Made by a program: the position numbers and the translations under genes | The notes under the pieces: model-generated | Seen by the model: the letters and a program-made list of their open reading frames with translations, nothing else | What the model was told of the DNA's origin: nothing | Databases searched by the model: none | Shown: positions 8,667 through 17,101 of the stretch, one piece after another | How the letters are laid out: the number at the start of each line of letters is the position of its first letter | How positions within the stretch are numbered: position 1 is the first letter of the stretch | Source of the DNA: Anaerolineales bacterium HSG24 | GTDB taxonomy: Bacteria > Chloroflexota > Anaerolineae > 4572-78 > J111 | DNA: 42,318 nucleotides | Reading direction: 5' to 3' | NCBI GenBank assembly: GCA_030377895.1 | Contig: JAUCGB010000019.1 | Location: 1-42,318 of the forward strand

Positions 8667-10091
8667 CTACTCACTATCAAAAATTTCAGCTCGTGTTGCT
8701 TCCAAATCAAGAATGATCTCATCCAACATTTCTTCATCATAAGGATCAGCCCAGAAATCCATCATGCCGTTCATGCCGACATCGGCCATTTCGGGCGTAG
8801 TGTCTCGGTCAAAGAACTGTACCACCAAATCAGTACCTCGGATTAGTTCAAGCCCTTTCTGTTGCATCGGAGTGAACAGTGCCTCATCAACCCCAGTGTG
8901 AACAGGAAGCCGACCTAACTCTTCGACCATCATGGTTTGACTTTCAACACCACCCATAAAGCGGAGGAATGATTTACCGCCATCTGCATTGTTGGCGTTG
9001 ACTGACATGAAGTAGCCATCGGTTGGAGCATCTTCACCAATCGGCATGTCGGGGTCAATGATCGGGAAGCGGAAGAAATCCATATCTTCGGCCACATCAT
9101 CAGGTACACTATCCATAATGAACTGACCCATCAAATACATAGCGGCATCACCTTGAGCCAGTGGGTCAATCGCTTCTTGCCAGCTATAAGCGGCGGCATC
9201 ATCAATGAAGCATTTATGATCAAACAGTTCTTGCCATTTCATAAATACGGCTTTTAATCTGGGATCATCATACGTTTCGTTGCCTAACATAAGGTTCAAG
9301 TGGAACTCTGGGCCGTTCAAACGCATGTTGATGTAGTCAAACCAAGCGGCGGCAGTCCAGCGGTACTTGGTACCGATGGTAATCGGGATGATGCCCGCTC
9401 CATCTAAGGTGTCACAAGCAGTTAACATCTCATCCCAAGTTTCGGGCGGAGTGATACCATGCTCTTCAAAGATAGATTTACGATAGAATACTGCCCACCA
9501 GTACCAGTTACTTGGTAGAAAATAGGCTTTACCATCCACTTCGGACATGGCTCGGAAACCTTTCGGATAATCTTCGTTCCAACCTTCTTCTTCCCATACA
9601 TCGCTAATATCCATAATCAAGCCACGGTCAATGAAGAAACGGCCGCGGTTACCGGCGAACCAAGTCATTACATCGGGAGCCGGGTCAGCCACGAGATAGG
9701 CTCGGATGGCCTGTTTGAAATCTTCGTGCTGAACGACAGAGTGATCCAACGGGGTGTCAGGATTGCGCTCGTTGAATAAGGCGACCATTTTCTCATCAAA
9801 GGCACGCGGTTCGGGGTCACTGTTGTAAGAGTTATAAATAATCGGGCGAACGACTTCAACTACTTTTTCGCCTTCAGTTGCTACTTCTACTTCTACGGTC
9901 TCAATGACAGTCACTTCTTTTTCGACTACTACTTCTACGGTCTCAACAACTTTGACCTCTTTCTCGACCTCGACCTCTACCGTTTCGACTATGGTAATGG
10001 GCGTTGGCGTTGGGCCACCACACTGCGCGGCGATTAAGGCTAAGGTGGCAATTACAAACAGGACTGCAAATTTTTTGGAAAAGTTACTCAT
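8667..10091 (-). CDS. Sugar ABC transporter substrate-binding lipoprotein
   Basis: A 474-residue extracellular solute-binding protein of family 1. A lipoprotein signal ends in a lipobox-like AAQC with C24 as the lipidation site. Residues about 34-82 form an unusual linker of repeated VETVEVEVEKEV units before the mature fold starts near RPIIYNSY. The fold carries typical family signs such as WYWWAVFYRKSIFEEHG and PPETWDEM. AAGGAGAT lies 8 bases before ATG 10091. It is the first transporter gene after the regulator, followed by both permeases and GH42. It should capture a sugar, probably a galactoside, outside the membrane. The many aromatic residues fit carbohydrate binding. Confidence 0.93.
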   Translation of the reverse strand: MSNFSKKFAVLFVIATLALIAAQCGGPTPTPITIVETVEVEVEKEVKVVETVEVVVEKEVTVIETVEVEVATEGEKVVEVVRPIIYNSYNSDPEPRAFDEKMVALFNERNPDTPLDHSVVQHEDFKQAIRAYLVADPAPDVMTWFAGNRGRFFIDRGLIMDISDVWEEEGWNEDYPKGFRAMSEVDGKAYFLPSNWYWWAVFYRKSIFEEHGITPPETWDEMLTACDTLDGAGIIPITIGTKYRWTAAAWFDYINMRLNGPEFHLNLMLGNETYDDPRLKAVFMKWQELFDHKCFIDDAAAYSWQEAIDPLAQGDAAMYLMGQFIMDSVPDDVAEDMDFFRFPIIDPDMPIGEDAPTDGYFMSVNANNADGGKSFLRFMGGVESQTMMVEELGRLPVHTGVDEALFTPMQQKGLELIRGTDLVVQFFDRDTTPEMADVGMNGMMDFWADPYDEEMLDEIILDLEATRAEIFDSE

Positions 10092-10137
10092 CTTTTCTAT
10101 CTCCTTAATAATTTAAGTTAAAATGTTGGTTAATTTA

Positions 10138-10158
10138 ACCCAATCTATTAGATTGGGT
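10138..10158. promoter_or_regulatory. Hairpin in the leader of the binding-protein gene
   Basis: ACCCAATCT (10138-10146) and AGATTGGGT (10150-10158) flank loop ATT, about 45 bases before the start codon at 10091. It could be an mRNA-stabilising hairpin or an operator. It does not resemble the TGTGAACGTTCACA sites of the regulator. Confidence 0.4.
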
Positions 10159-10261
10159 CACGAACACAGGCTGAGGCCGATGCTACATTACAAAATTTTT
10201 GGCCTCAATGAATCTTGGATACACTCACCTTCAAAGGCACTAAAGCACCTACTACGAACTT

Positions 10262-10291
10262 ATCTTACAAATGGTTTCTCCTTTTATGCAA
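10262..10291 (-). promoter_or_regulatory. Candidate promoter for the transporter genes
   Basis: On the minus strand TTGCAT (10286-10291) is separated by 18 bases from TAAGAT (10262-10267), a fair sigma70-type match just past the lacI-type stop codon. It would leave a leader of about 160 bases. No LacI-type operator overlaps it, so control may come instead from read-through of the autoregulated promoter at 11385-11413. Confidence 0.4.
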
Positions 10292-10295
10292 TTAT

Positions 10296-11324
10296 TCAGG
10301 AGGATTGCCGGATAATCAGCTCAGTCGGTAACACGACCTCATGATTTTCAACGGATTTTCCAGCAATCAACTTGAATAATAACCGCGCCGCCGTCTTGCC
10401 TAACGCTCGACTTGGCTGGCGTACAGTGGTTAAAGATGGGGTAAAATCAACCGCGGCGGGAATATCGTCAAATCCAACAACGGCAATATCTTGGGGAACG
10501 GTTAAACCGTGCTTTTGAATAATTTGGATGGCTCCGATAGCCATGCGGTCATTGAGGGCAAATATGGCGGTGAGTGGGGTATCGAGGGCTAACAACTGCT
10601 CGGTGGCTCGTTTGCCGCTTAGTCGAGTGTAATTCCCACCAACAACGAGTTCCGGCTCAAATGGAATGCCTGCCATCTCTAAAGCAACTTTATAACCCGA
10701 CAATCGCCCATGTGATGTACGTATCGCCCCGGTGGCTGGGCCGTTAATCACGCCAATCCGTTGATGCCCCTGTTCGATTAAATGCAAGGTCGCCTCTTTT
10801 GCACCTTGATGGTCGTCGGAATGTGCCATGTAGCCATTTGAGTTAAAAATATCGTACCCAATCACTACATACGGATCATCCTGTTTGGCTAACATGTCGT
10901 TGCCAGTGGTGCTGTTAGCAGTTTCAACCACAATCGCGCCGTCGGCTACTTTTTGGGTTAAAAAGCGGTTATAAGCCTTGATGCCATCCTCAGAATTACC
11001 AGCGGTTGATAACAAGAGGTTGTAGTCATTGGCGTTGGCCTCGGCATCAATGCCACTAATTTGAGCTAATAGATGGGGGTCTCGAATAAGGTAATCGGCG
11101 CTGTAGGGAACGATTAGGCCGATGATATTGGTGCGTTGGCTCGACAGGTTACGAGCCGCAAAACTTGGGCGAAAATTCAGTTCCTCAATCACACCCATGA
11201 CTTTCAGGCGAGTTTCATCGGTGACACGGCGACTGTTGTTAATCACCCGCGAAACGGTTTGGTATGACACTCCGGCTTCTGCCGCGACATCTTTGATTGT
11301 GACTCGCTTCTTTGCTCTCATCAT
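10296..11324 (-). CDS. LacI-family transcriptional regulator of the galactoside operon
   Basis: A 342-residue repressor. The N-terminal helix-turn-helix reads VTIKDVAAEAGVSYQTVSRV, with the hinge helix near RPSFAARNLSSQRTN. A periplasmic-binding-protein-like sensor domain follows, with typical FALNDRMAIGAI and VVGFDDIP. It probably senses the transported sugar or its product and controls the four downstream genes. Two perfect palindromes, TGTGAACGTTCACA, lie in its own promoter region (11329-11346 and 11371-11386), which points to autoregulation. Two ATGs (11324, 11321) are possible and no clear ribosome site is seen. Having operator 2 within about 5 bases of the start codon is unusual. Confidence 0.93.
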   Translation of the reverse strand: MMRAKKRVTIKDVAAEAGVSYQTVSRVINNSRRVTDETRLKVMGVIEELNFRPSFAARNLSSQRTNIIGLIVPYSADYLIRDPHLLAQISGIDAEANANDYNLLLSTAGNSEDGIKAYNRFLTQKVADGAIVVETANSTTGNDMLAKQDDPYVVIGYDIFNSNGYMAHSDDHQGAKEATLHLIEQGHQRIGVINGPATGAIRTSHGRLSGYKVALEMAGIPFEPELVVGGNYTRLSGKRATEQLLALDTPLTAIFALNDRMAIGAIQIIQKHGLTVPQDIAVVGFDDIPAAVDFTPSLTTVRQPSRALGKTAARLLFKLIAGKSVENHEVVLPTELIIRQSS

Positions 11325-11328
11325 GGGT

Positions 11329-11346
11329 ATTGTGAACGTTCACAAT
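11329..11346. promoter_or_regulatory. LacI-type operator O2
   Basis: ATTGTGAACGTTCACAAT is a perfect 18-bp palindrome with the central CG usual for LacI/GalR-family sites. It lies between the promoter and the start codon of the regulator gene. Its centre is 41 bp from that of O1, close to four helical turns. Confidence 0.88.
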
Positions 11347-11370
11347 GGCGTTTTTTCCGTTACTATTTAA

Positions 11371-11386
11371 ATGTGAACGTTCACAT
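11371..11386. promoter_or_regulatory. LacI-type operator O1
   Basis: ATGTGAACGTTCACAT is a perfect palindrome sharing the 14-bp core TGTGAACGTTCACA with O2. It overlaps the edge of the -10 box and the likely transcription start, so a bound repressor would block RNA polymerase. Confidence 0.9.
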
Positions 11387-11413
11387 CTTAACAGAAAACT
11401 AACTATTTGTCAA
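11385..11413 (-). promoter_or_regulatory. Sigma70-type promoter of the regulator gene
   Basis: On the minus strand TTGACA (11408-11413) is followed after exactly 17 bases by TAAGAT (11385-11390). This is a near-consensus promoter, with operator O1 directly downstream. Transcription would run through O2 into the lacI-type gene and perhaps on into the transporter genes. Confidence 0.8.
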
Positions 11414-11446
11414 GAGGCAATTTGGAAATTCAATCGATTCGTTTAT

Positions 11447-12808
11447 CTACCCCAACCGTCGCTGTACAAACCAGCCTCGCCCCGGCTGGCCGACAAAACG
11501 ACCTTCTTCCACAATCATTTCGCCTCGGCTGAAAGTCATCAGCGGCCAGCCGGTCATCACGAGGCCGTCGTAGGGAGTCCAGTCCACATCCTCATGCAGG
11601 GTGTCGGTCGATAACGTTACCTCACGATCAGGGTCAAAAATCACCACATCGGCATCGTATCCGACCGCGATATGCCCTTTACGATGAAAACCAAACAAAC
11701 GCGCCGGAGTAGTACAACAGATATCCACCCACCGATTGACCGAAAAGTGGCCGGATTTAACCCCAAAAGTATACAAGGCTGGAAAGCGCATCTCAATAGA
11801 TGGCACGCCGCCCGGTATGCGACTATAATCCTGTAAACCTGTTGCTTTTTCAGCGCGGGTAAAAGGGCAATGGTCGGTCGAGACGACTTGTAAGTTGTTC
11901 TGGCCCAAAGCCTCCCACAAATAGGCTTGGTCGGTCGGAGTGCGTAATGGAGGCGAGCAGACTGGCAACGCGCCCTGAACGCCAGTTTCATCATAAGCAG
12001 TGTCGGTCAAAAACAGATATTGAGGGCATGTTTCGCCATAAATCGGCAAGCCATCTTGACGGGCCTTGGCGATACGCGCCACCACCTCGGCGCAGGAAAC
12101 ATGGAAGATGTAGAGCGGCGTGCCGACCAACGTGGCAATGTCGATCACCCGTCCCGCGGCCTCACCCTCCATGATGTCTGGACGACTCCGCGGATGCCAG
12201 CGCGGTTCAATCCGTCCGGCGCTGAGGTTGCGCTGAATCATGCTGGTGATTACCTCCCAATTTTCGGCATGCACCACCGGCATGCCTCCCACATTCCGCA
12301 CTGCCTCCAAAGCTTGTAAAAGTTGCCCATCATCAAGTCGTAATCCGTAGGCCATGTAGAGCTTAAAACTGGTACATCCGGCCTGATAAACGGCAGGCAG
12401 TTGGTCGAGTTTACCAATATCGGTCGGACATATCGTCATGTGGAAGCCGTAATCAATGACGGCCTGAGTAGCTTTCTGTCGTCGAGCGGTTAGCGCGGTC
12501 AGCATGGTCTCATCCGCTTGGGTTTCGACGAAATCGACAATGGCGGTGGTTCCACCAATGGCCGCGGCTTGGGTTCCGGTGAAAAAGCTGTCCGCCGAGA
12601 CAAAGTCGCCAATCGGCATCTCCAAATGAACATGGACATCAATTGCCCCGGGCGTAACCAGTTTGCCAGTCGCGTCAATTTCCCTTGCTCCGCTTAAGTT
12701 TTCGCCAATGGCGACAATTCGCTCACCCTGAATCGCCACATCGGCTTGATATGTAATTTCGCTGGTCACAATAGTACCATTTTTAATAACAATATCGGCT
12801 ATTGCCAT
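11447..12808 (-). CDS. hydA: Dihydropyrimidinase / D-hydantoinase
   Basis: A 453-residue cyclic amidohydrolase that opens dihydropyrimidine or hydantoin rings. All metal-site parts are visible: H59 and H61 in DVHVH, the carboxylated lysine K149 in SFKLYMAYG, H180 in VVHAEN, H236 in FHVSC, and the DH pair D312/H313 in STDHCPF. The CSPPLR stretch is also typical. AAAGGAGA lies a few bases before ATG 12808. A possible TTGTCG/TTATCT promoter lies upstream, with the -35 box inside a family D repeat end. It is co-directional with the sugar operon, but the regulator's promoter and operators start after it, so it is probably a separate unit. Allantoinase is the main alternative. Confidence 0.9.
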   Translation of the reverse strand: MAIADIVIKNGTIVTSEITYQADVAIQGERIVAIGENLSGAREIDATGKLVTPGAIDVHVHLEMPIGDFVSADSFFTGTQAAAIGGTTAIVDFVETQADETMLTALTARRQKATQAVIDYGFHMTICPTDIGKLDQLPAVYQAGCTSFKLYMAYGLRLDDGQLLQALEAVRNVGGMPVVHAENWEVITSMIQRNLSAGRIEPRWHPRSRPDIMEGEAAGRVIDIATLVGTPLYIFHVSCAEVVARIAKARQDGLPIYGETCPQYLFLTDTAYDETGVQGALPVCSPPLRTPTDQAYLWEALGQNNLQVVSTDHCPFTRAEKATGLQDYSRIPGGVPSIEMRFPALYTFGVKSGHFSVNRWVDICCTTPARLFGFHRKGHIAVGYDADVVIFDPDREVTLSTDTLHEDVDWTPYDGLVMTGWPLMTFSRGEMIVEEGRFVGQPGRGWFVQRRLG

Positions 12809-12849
12809 GAAATCTCCTTTAATTACTTATTTTTTAGATAACGAAAGAA

Positions 12850-13019
12850 TTCAGTACCCGACAAGAAATCTAACCGAATCCCTCTCAACACAATCATTCA
12901 GTCCCTTGTTCCCAAACTGGATTTGGGAACACAATTGCTCTGTTTGCAACTTGCAACATGCCAGAAACAGAGTTTATCTGGCAAATACGTTCCCAATCTG
13001 GAGATTGGGAACGAGGGGT
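12850..13019. repeat. Multi-palindrome element, family C, copy 1
   Basis: The stretch holds TTCCCAAACTGGATTTGGGAA (about 12909-12929), inverted CTCTGTTT/AAACAGAG, inverted GCCAGA/TCTGGC, and TTCCCAATCTGGAGATTGGGAA (about 12990-13011). The whole 12903-13019 block recurs in inverted orientation at 36596-36718, nearly identical apart from a 9-base indel. A family D end (CAGTACCCGACA) lies just before it at 12852-12863. Confidence 0.85.
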
Positions 13020-13081
13020 GAATAGTTACAAACGGAGATACTCACTCCGTTCATTCACATATTTGCCATTCGCATATTCGC

Positions 13082-14062
13082 TCATTCACTTAACTCGATA
13101 GCCTCAATTTCTTCAACTGTAAGGTCGGTTAAGCCGGCAATTTCTGCGACATTGTATCCTTTGGCCTTCATTTTGCAAGCCATTTTAATAGCTTTATGCT
13201 TTTCACCCTTCTCGCGACCTTCTTTGTGACCTTCTTTGTGACCTTCTTTATGACCTTCTTTATGACCTTCCTTGTGACCTTCCTTGTGACCTTCTTTATG
13301 ACCTTCCTTGTGACCTTCTTTGTGACCTTCCTTGCGACCCTCCTCCCGAGCATGCGTAATAGCTCCCCGCTCATCCTGTATCCGCATCCCTCGATACTCA
13401 TAAGCCTCCAAATCATCTTGGCTCCAACCAAGCTGATCTGCTGTCTTGTAGGCATCCTGCAAGCTGGGGTCATCAGCATGCTCCGGTATTACATCCAAAT
13501 CATCCGCATGTTTGATGAAATATACCCATTTCTCCAACAATGTCGTGACTTCATGCTCTTTTTTGTCAAAGTTTGGTAACTCAATAAAGTTCAACTCTAA
13601 ATCCTTGAACTCTTGACGATGCGTTTCTGTATCTAAGATTTGATGACGACTGAGATACGGTCTGGCGGCACCTTTTTTTCTCCCAAATAAAACGAAGTCC
13701 AACACCCCAATAAAAAAGACTTGATTCAACTTGGGATAATCCTCCCCTCGTTTTATTTGGGATGAGTAGGCTTTGGCTAGATAGTAAGCAAACCGTTTGC
13801 GGACACCACTGGTGTAAGATATCTGCATCTCCACGATGAAGGTGATACCTCGCTCATCGGTGGCTCGCACATCCAGAATGGTGGTTTTCAGCTTCTCAAG
13901 TTTGGGGGTCTGGTAGGGATTGAGAATCCGAACCGATTGGATCGCTTTTTCGTCTTTCAGACCCAACACCGCATTGAGAAAGCTAATTAGGATATTGGTT
14001 TTGTTTTGACTACCAAATATCTTTCTAAATGCAACATCATTTTTGGGATTAACAAATTTCAT
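13082..14062 (-). CDS. Rpn-family PD-(D/E)XK nuclease / putative transposase, copy 1
   Basis: A 326-residue protein starting MKFVNPKNDVAFRKIFG, the characteristic opening of the recombination-promoting nuclease (Rpn, PDDEXK_2) family. The nuclease core is D64 (ILDVRATDERG) with E78 and Q80 (FIVEMQ). Known Rpn proteins cut DNA and raise recombination. The C-terminal third holds nine tandem KEGH units plus KEGR, encoded by 12-bp repeats, then a short helical tail (TVEEIEAIELSE). AAAAAGGAG lies 8 bases before ATG 14062. This copy differs from the other three at a few sites (GITF rather than GVTF, RHQILD rather than RHQVLD). It has the longest repeat of the array. Confidence 0.92.
   Translation of the reverse strand: MKFVNPKNDVAFRKIFGSQNKTNILISFLNAVLGLKDEKAIQSVRILNPYQTPKLEKLKTTILDVRATDERGITFIVEMQISYTSGVRKRFAYYLAKAYSSQIKRGEDYPKLNQVFFIGVLDFVLFGRKKGAARPYLSRHQILDTETHRQEFKDLELNFIELPNFDKKEHEVTTLLEKWVYFIKHADDLDVIPEHADDPSLQDAYKTADQLGWSQDDLEAYEYRGMRIQDERGAITHAREEGRKEGHKEGHKEGHKEGHKEGHKEGHKEGHKEGHKEGHKEGREKGEKHKAIKMACKMKAKGYNVAEIAGLTDLTVEEIEAIELSE
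13214..13333 (-). repeat. 12-bp tandem repeat encoding KEGH, 10 units
   Basis: Ten in-frame 12-bp units of the GTGACCTTCTTT type, one coding KEGR and nine KEGH, lie in Rpn copy 1. Units vary at third positions (CTT or CTC-like, GTG or ATG). Being a multiple of three, gain or loss of units keeps the frame. Confidence 0.95.
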
Positions 14063-14154
14063 GGTAATTACTCCTTTTTAATGTTTTGTTAAACAGTATT
14101 AATGCCTTGCTACCCGACAAAAGGCTACGCTCATTCGTATATTCGTATATTTGC

Positions 14155-15111
14155 TCATTCACTTAATTCGATAGCCTCAATTTCTTCAACAGTAAGGTCG
14201 GTTAAGTCGGCAATTTCTACGGCATTGTATCCTTTGACCTTCATTTTGCAAGCCATTTCAATAGCTTTGTGCCTTTCACCCTTCTCGCGACCTTCTTTAT
14301 GACCTTCTTTGTGACCTTCCTTGTGACCTTCTTTGTGACCTTCCTTGTGACCTTCTTTGTGACCTTCTTTGTGACCCTCCTTGCGGCCCTCCTCCCGAGC
14401 ATGCGTAATAGCTCCCCGCTCATCCTGTATCCGCATCCCTCGATACTCATAAGCCTCCAAATCATCCTGGCTCCAACCAAGCTGATCTGCTGTCTTGTAG
14501 GCATCCTGCAAGCTAGGGTCATCAGCATGCTCCGGTATTACATCCAAATCATCCGCATGTTTGATGAAATATACCCATTTCTCCAACAATGTCGCAACTT
14601 CATGCTCTTTTTTGTCAAAGTTTGGTAACTCAATAAAGTTCAACTCTAAATCCTTGAACTCTTGACGATGCGTTTCTGTATCTAAGACTTGATGACGGCT
14701 GAGATAAGGTCTGGCGGCACCTTTTTTTCTCCCAAATAAAACGAAGTCCAACACCCCAATAAAAAAGACTTGATTCAACTTGGGATAATCCTCTCCTCGT
14801 TTTATTTGGGATGAGTAGGCTTTGGCTAGATAGTAAGCAAACCGTTTGCGGACACCACTGGTGTAAGATATCTGCATCTCCACGATGAATGTGACACCTC
14901 GCTCATCGGTGGCTCGCACATCCAGAATGGTGGTTTTCAGCTTCTCAAGTTTGGGGGTCTGGTAGGGATTGAGAATCCGAACCGATTGGATCGCTTTTTC
15001 GTCTTTCAGACCCAACACCGCATTGAGAAAGCTAATTAGGATATTGGTTTTGTTTTGACTACCAAATATCTTTCTAAATGCAACATCATTTTTGGGATTA
15101 ACAAATTTCAT
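14155..15111 (-). CDS. Rpn-family PD-(D/E)XK nuclease / putative transposase, copy 2
   Basis: A 318-residue paralogue, nearly identical to its neighbours over the first 240 residues and with the same D64, E78, Q80 core. It carries seven KEGH units plus KEGR (14287-14382). Its tail differs slightly from copy 1 (GERHKAIEMACKMKVKGYNAVEIADLTD). It uses the same ribosome site and ATG context as the other copies. The conserved frame and intact motif suggest all copies are still under selection or very recently made. Confidence 0.92.
   Translation of the reverse strand: MKFVNPKNDVAFRKIFGSQNKTNILISFLNAVLGLKDEKAIQSVRILNPYQTPKLEKLKTTILDVRATDERGVTFIVEMQISYTSGVRKRFAYYLAKAYSSQIKRGEDYPKLNQVFFIGVLDFVLFGRKKGAARPYLSRHQVLDTETHRQEFKDLELNFIELPNFDKKEHEVATLLEKWVYFIKHADDLDVIPEHADDPSLQDAYKTADQLGWSQDDLEAYEYRGMRIQDERGAITHAREEGRKEGHKEGHKEGHKEGHKEGHKEGHKEGHKEGREKGERHKAIEMACKMKVKGYNAVEIADLTDLTVEEIEAIELSE
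14287..14382 (-). repeat. 12-bp tandem repeat encoding KEGH, 8 units
   Basis: Eight 12-bp units (one KEGR, seven KEGH) lie in Rpn copy 2. Copies 3 and 4 keep only one (15392-15403) and two (16349-16372) units at the same site. Confidence 0.93.
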
Positions 15112-15226
15112 GGTAATTACTCCTTTTTAACGTTTTGCTCCTTTTGATTTGAACGCGGATTCGGTGAATGAAATGGAGGCTATTCGCCATTCGCCATTCG
15201 CACTCCTTTATTCCCGAACTACGCTA

Positions 15227-16132
15227 TTATACGAAGGCTACATTCATTCGTATATTTGCATATTCACTTAATTCGATAGCCTCAATTTCTTCAACTGTAA
15301 GATCGGTTAAGTCGGCAATTTCTACGGCATCGTATCCTTTGGCCTTCATTTTGCAAGCCATTTTAATAGCTTTATGCTTTTCACCCTTCTCGTGACCTTC
15401 CTTGCGACCCTCCTCCCGAGCATGCGTAATGGCTCCCCGCTCATCTTGTATCCGCATCCCTCGATACTCATAAGCCTCCAAATCATCCTGGCTCCAACCA
15501 AGCTGATCTGCTGTCTTGTAGGCATCCTGCAAGCTGGGGTCATCAGCATGCTCCGGTATTACATCCAAATCATCCGCATGTTTGATGAAATATACCCATT
15601 TCTCCAACAATGTCGCAACTTCATGCTCTTTTTTGTCAAAGTTTGGTAACTCAATAAAGTTCAACTCTAAATCCTTGAACTCTTGACGATGCGTTTCTGT
15701 ATCTAAGACTTGATGACGGCTGAGATAAGGTCTGGCGGCACCTTTTTTTCTCCCAAATAAAACGAAGTCCAACACCCCAATAAAAAAGACTTGATTCAAC
15801 TTGGGATAATCCTCTCCTCGTTTTATTTGGGATGAGTAGGCTTTGGCTAGATAGTAAGCAAACCGTTTGCGGACACCACTGGTGTAAGATATCTGCATCT
15901 CCACGATGAATGTGACACCTCGCTCATCGGTGGCTCGCACATCCAGAATGGTGGTTTTCAGCTTCTCAAGTTTGGGGGTCTGATAGGGATTGAGAATCCG
16001 AACCGATTGGATCGCTTTTTCGTCTTTCAGACCCAACACCGCATTGAGAAAGCTAATTAGAATATTGGTTTTGTTTTGACTACCAAATATCTTTCTAAAT
16101 GCAACATCATTTTTGGGATTAACAAATTTCAT
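15227..16132 (-). CDS. Rpn-family PD-(D/E)XK nuclease, copy 3, with C-terminal read-through
   Basis: A 301-residue paralogue with the same nuclease core and only one KEGH unit. The usual end LSE-TGA has changed: the stop is replaced by TAT, so the protein runs on for eleven residues (YANIRMNVAFV) through spacer sequence to a TAA. This is a lost stop codon rather than a functional extension. The rest of the protein is intact. Confidence 0.92.
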   Translation of the reverse strand: MKFVNPKNDVAFRKIFGSQNKTNILISFLNAVLGLKDEKAIQSVRILNPYQTPKLEKLKTTILDVRATDERGVTFIVEMQISYTSGVRKRFAYYLAKAYSSQIKRGEDYPKLNQVFFIGVLDFVLFGRKKGAARPYLSRHQVLDTETHRQEFKDLELNFIELPNFDKKEHEVATLLEKWVYFIKHADDLDVIPEHADDPSLQDAYKTADQLGWSQDDLEAYEYRGMRIQDERGAITHAREEGRKEGHEKGEKHKAIKMACKMKAKGYDAVEIADLTDLTVEEIEAIELSEYANIRMNVAFV

Positions 16133-16216
16133 GGTAATTACTCCTTTTTAGTGTTTTGTTAAACGGTATTAATACCTTGCTACCCGACAAAAAGCTACGT
16201 TCATTCGCATATTTGC

Positions 16217-17101
16217 TCATTCACTTAATTCGATAGCCTCAATTTCTTCAACTGTAAGATCGGTTAAGTCGGCAATTTCTGCGGCATCGTATCCTTTGGC
16301 CTTCATTTTGCAAGCCATTTTAATAGCTTTATGCTTTTCACCCTTCTCGTGACCTTCCTTGTGACCTTCCTTGCGACCCTCCTCCCGAGCATGCGTAATG
16401 GCTCCCCGCTCATCCTGTATCCGCATCCCTCGATACTCATAAGCTTCCAAATCATCTTGGCTCCAACCAAGCTGATCTGCTGTCTTGTAGGCATCCTGCA
16501 AGCTGGGGTCATCAGCATGCTCCGGTATTACATCCAAATCATCCGCATGTTTGATGAAATATACCCATTTCTCCAACAATGTCGCAACTTCATGCTCTTT
16601 TTTGTCAAAGTTTGGTAACTCAATAAAGTTCAACTCTAAATCCTTGAACTCTTGACGATGCGTTTCTGTATCTAAGACTTGATGACGGCTGAGATAAGGT
16701 CTGGCGGCACCTTTTTTTCTCCCAAATAAAACGAAGTCCAACACCCCAATAAAAAAGACTTGATTCAACTTGGGATAATCCTCTCCTCGTTTTATTTGGG
16801 ATGAGTAGGCTTTGGCTAGATAGTAAGCAAACCGTTTGCGGACACCACTGGTGTAAGATATCTGCATCTCCACGATGAATGTGACACCTCGCTCATCGGT
16901 GGCTCGCACATCCAGAATGGTGGTTTTCAGCTTCTCAAGTTTGGGAGTCTGGTAGGGATTGAGAATCCGAACCGATTGGATCGCTTTTTCGTCTTTCAGA
17001 CCCAACACCGCATTGAGAAAGCTAATTAGGATATTGGTTTTGTTTTGACTACCAAATATCTTTCTAAATGCAACATCATTTTTGGGATTAACAAATTTCA
17101 T
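16217..17101 (-). CDS. Rpn-family PD-(D/E)XK nuclease, copy 4
   Basis: A 294-residue paralogue, the first of the array in the direction of transcription, with two KEGH units and the standard LSE end. The nuclease residues D64, E78 and Q80 are kept. The 616 bases upstream are gene-free and A+T-rich, so the array promoter may lie there. Each copy also has its own strong ribosome site. Confidence 0.92.
   Translation of the reverse strand: MKFVNPKNDVAFRKIFGSQNKTNILISFLNAVLGLKDEKAIQSVRILNPYQTPKLEKLKTTILDVRATDERGVTFIVEMQISYTSGVRKRFAYYLAKAYSSQIKRGEDYPKLNQVFFIGVLDFVLFGRKKGAARPYLSRHQVLDTETHRQEFKDLELNFIELPNFDKKEHEVATLLEKWVYFIKHADDLDVIPEHADDPSLQDAYKTADQLGWSQDDLEAYEYRGMRIQDERGAITHAREEGRKEGHKEGHEKGEKHKAIKMACKMKAKGYDAAEIADLTDLTVEEIEAIELSE

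Noticed and set aside
10123..10344. Plus-strand frame of 73 codons before the regulator gene end
   Set aside because: It lies over a promoter-like gap and a gene end, has no ribosome site and no protein-like features.
13214..13333. Possible CRISPR-like repeat array
   Set aside because: The units are 12 bp with no spacers and lie in frame inside a coding region.
13196..13579. Plus-strand frame of repeated MTFFVTF units within Rpn copy 1 (and like frames in the other copies)
   Set aside because: They are the opposite strand of the 12-bp KEGH repeat. Any frame across a repeat with period a multiple of three stays open. The minus-strand nuclease is clearly real.
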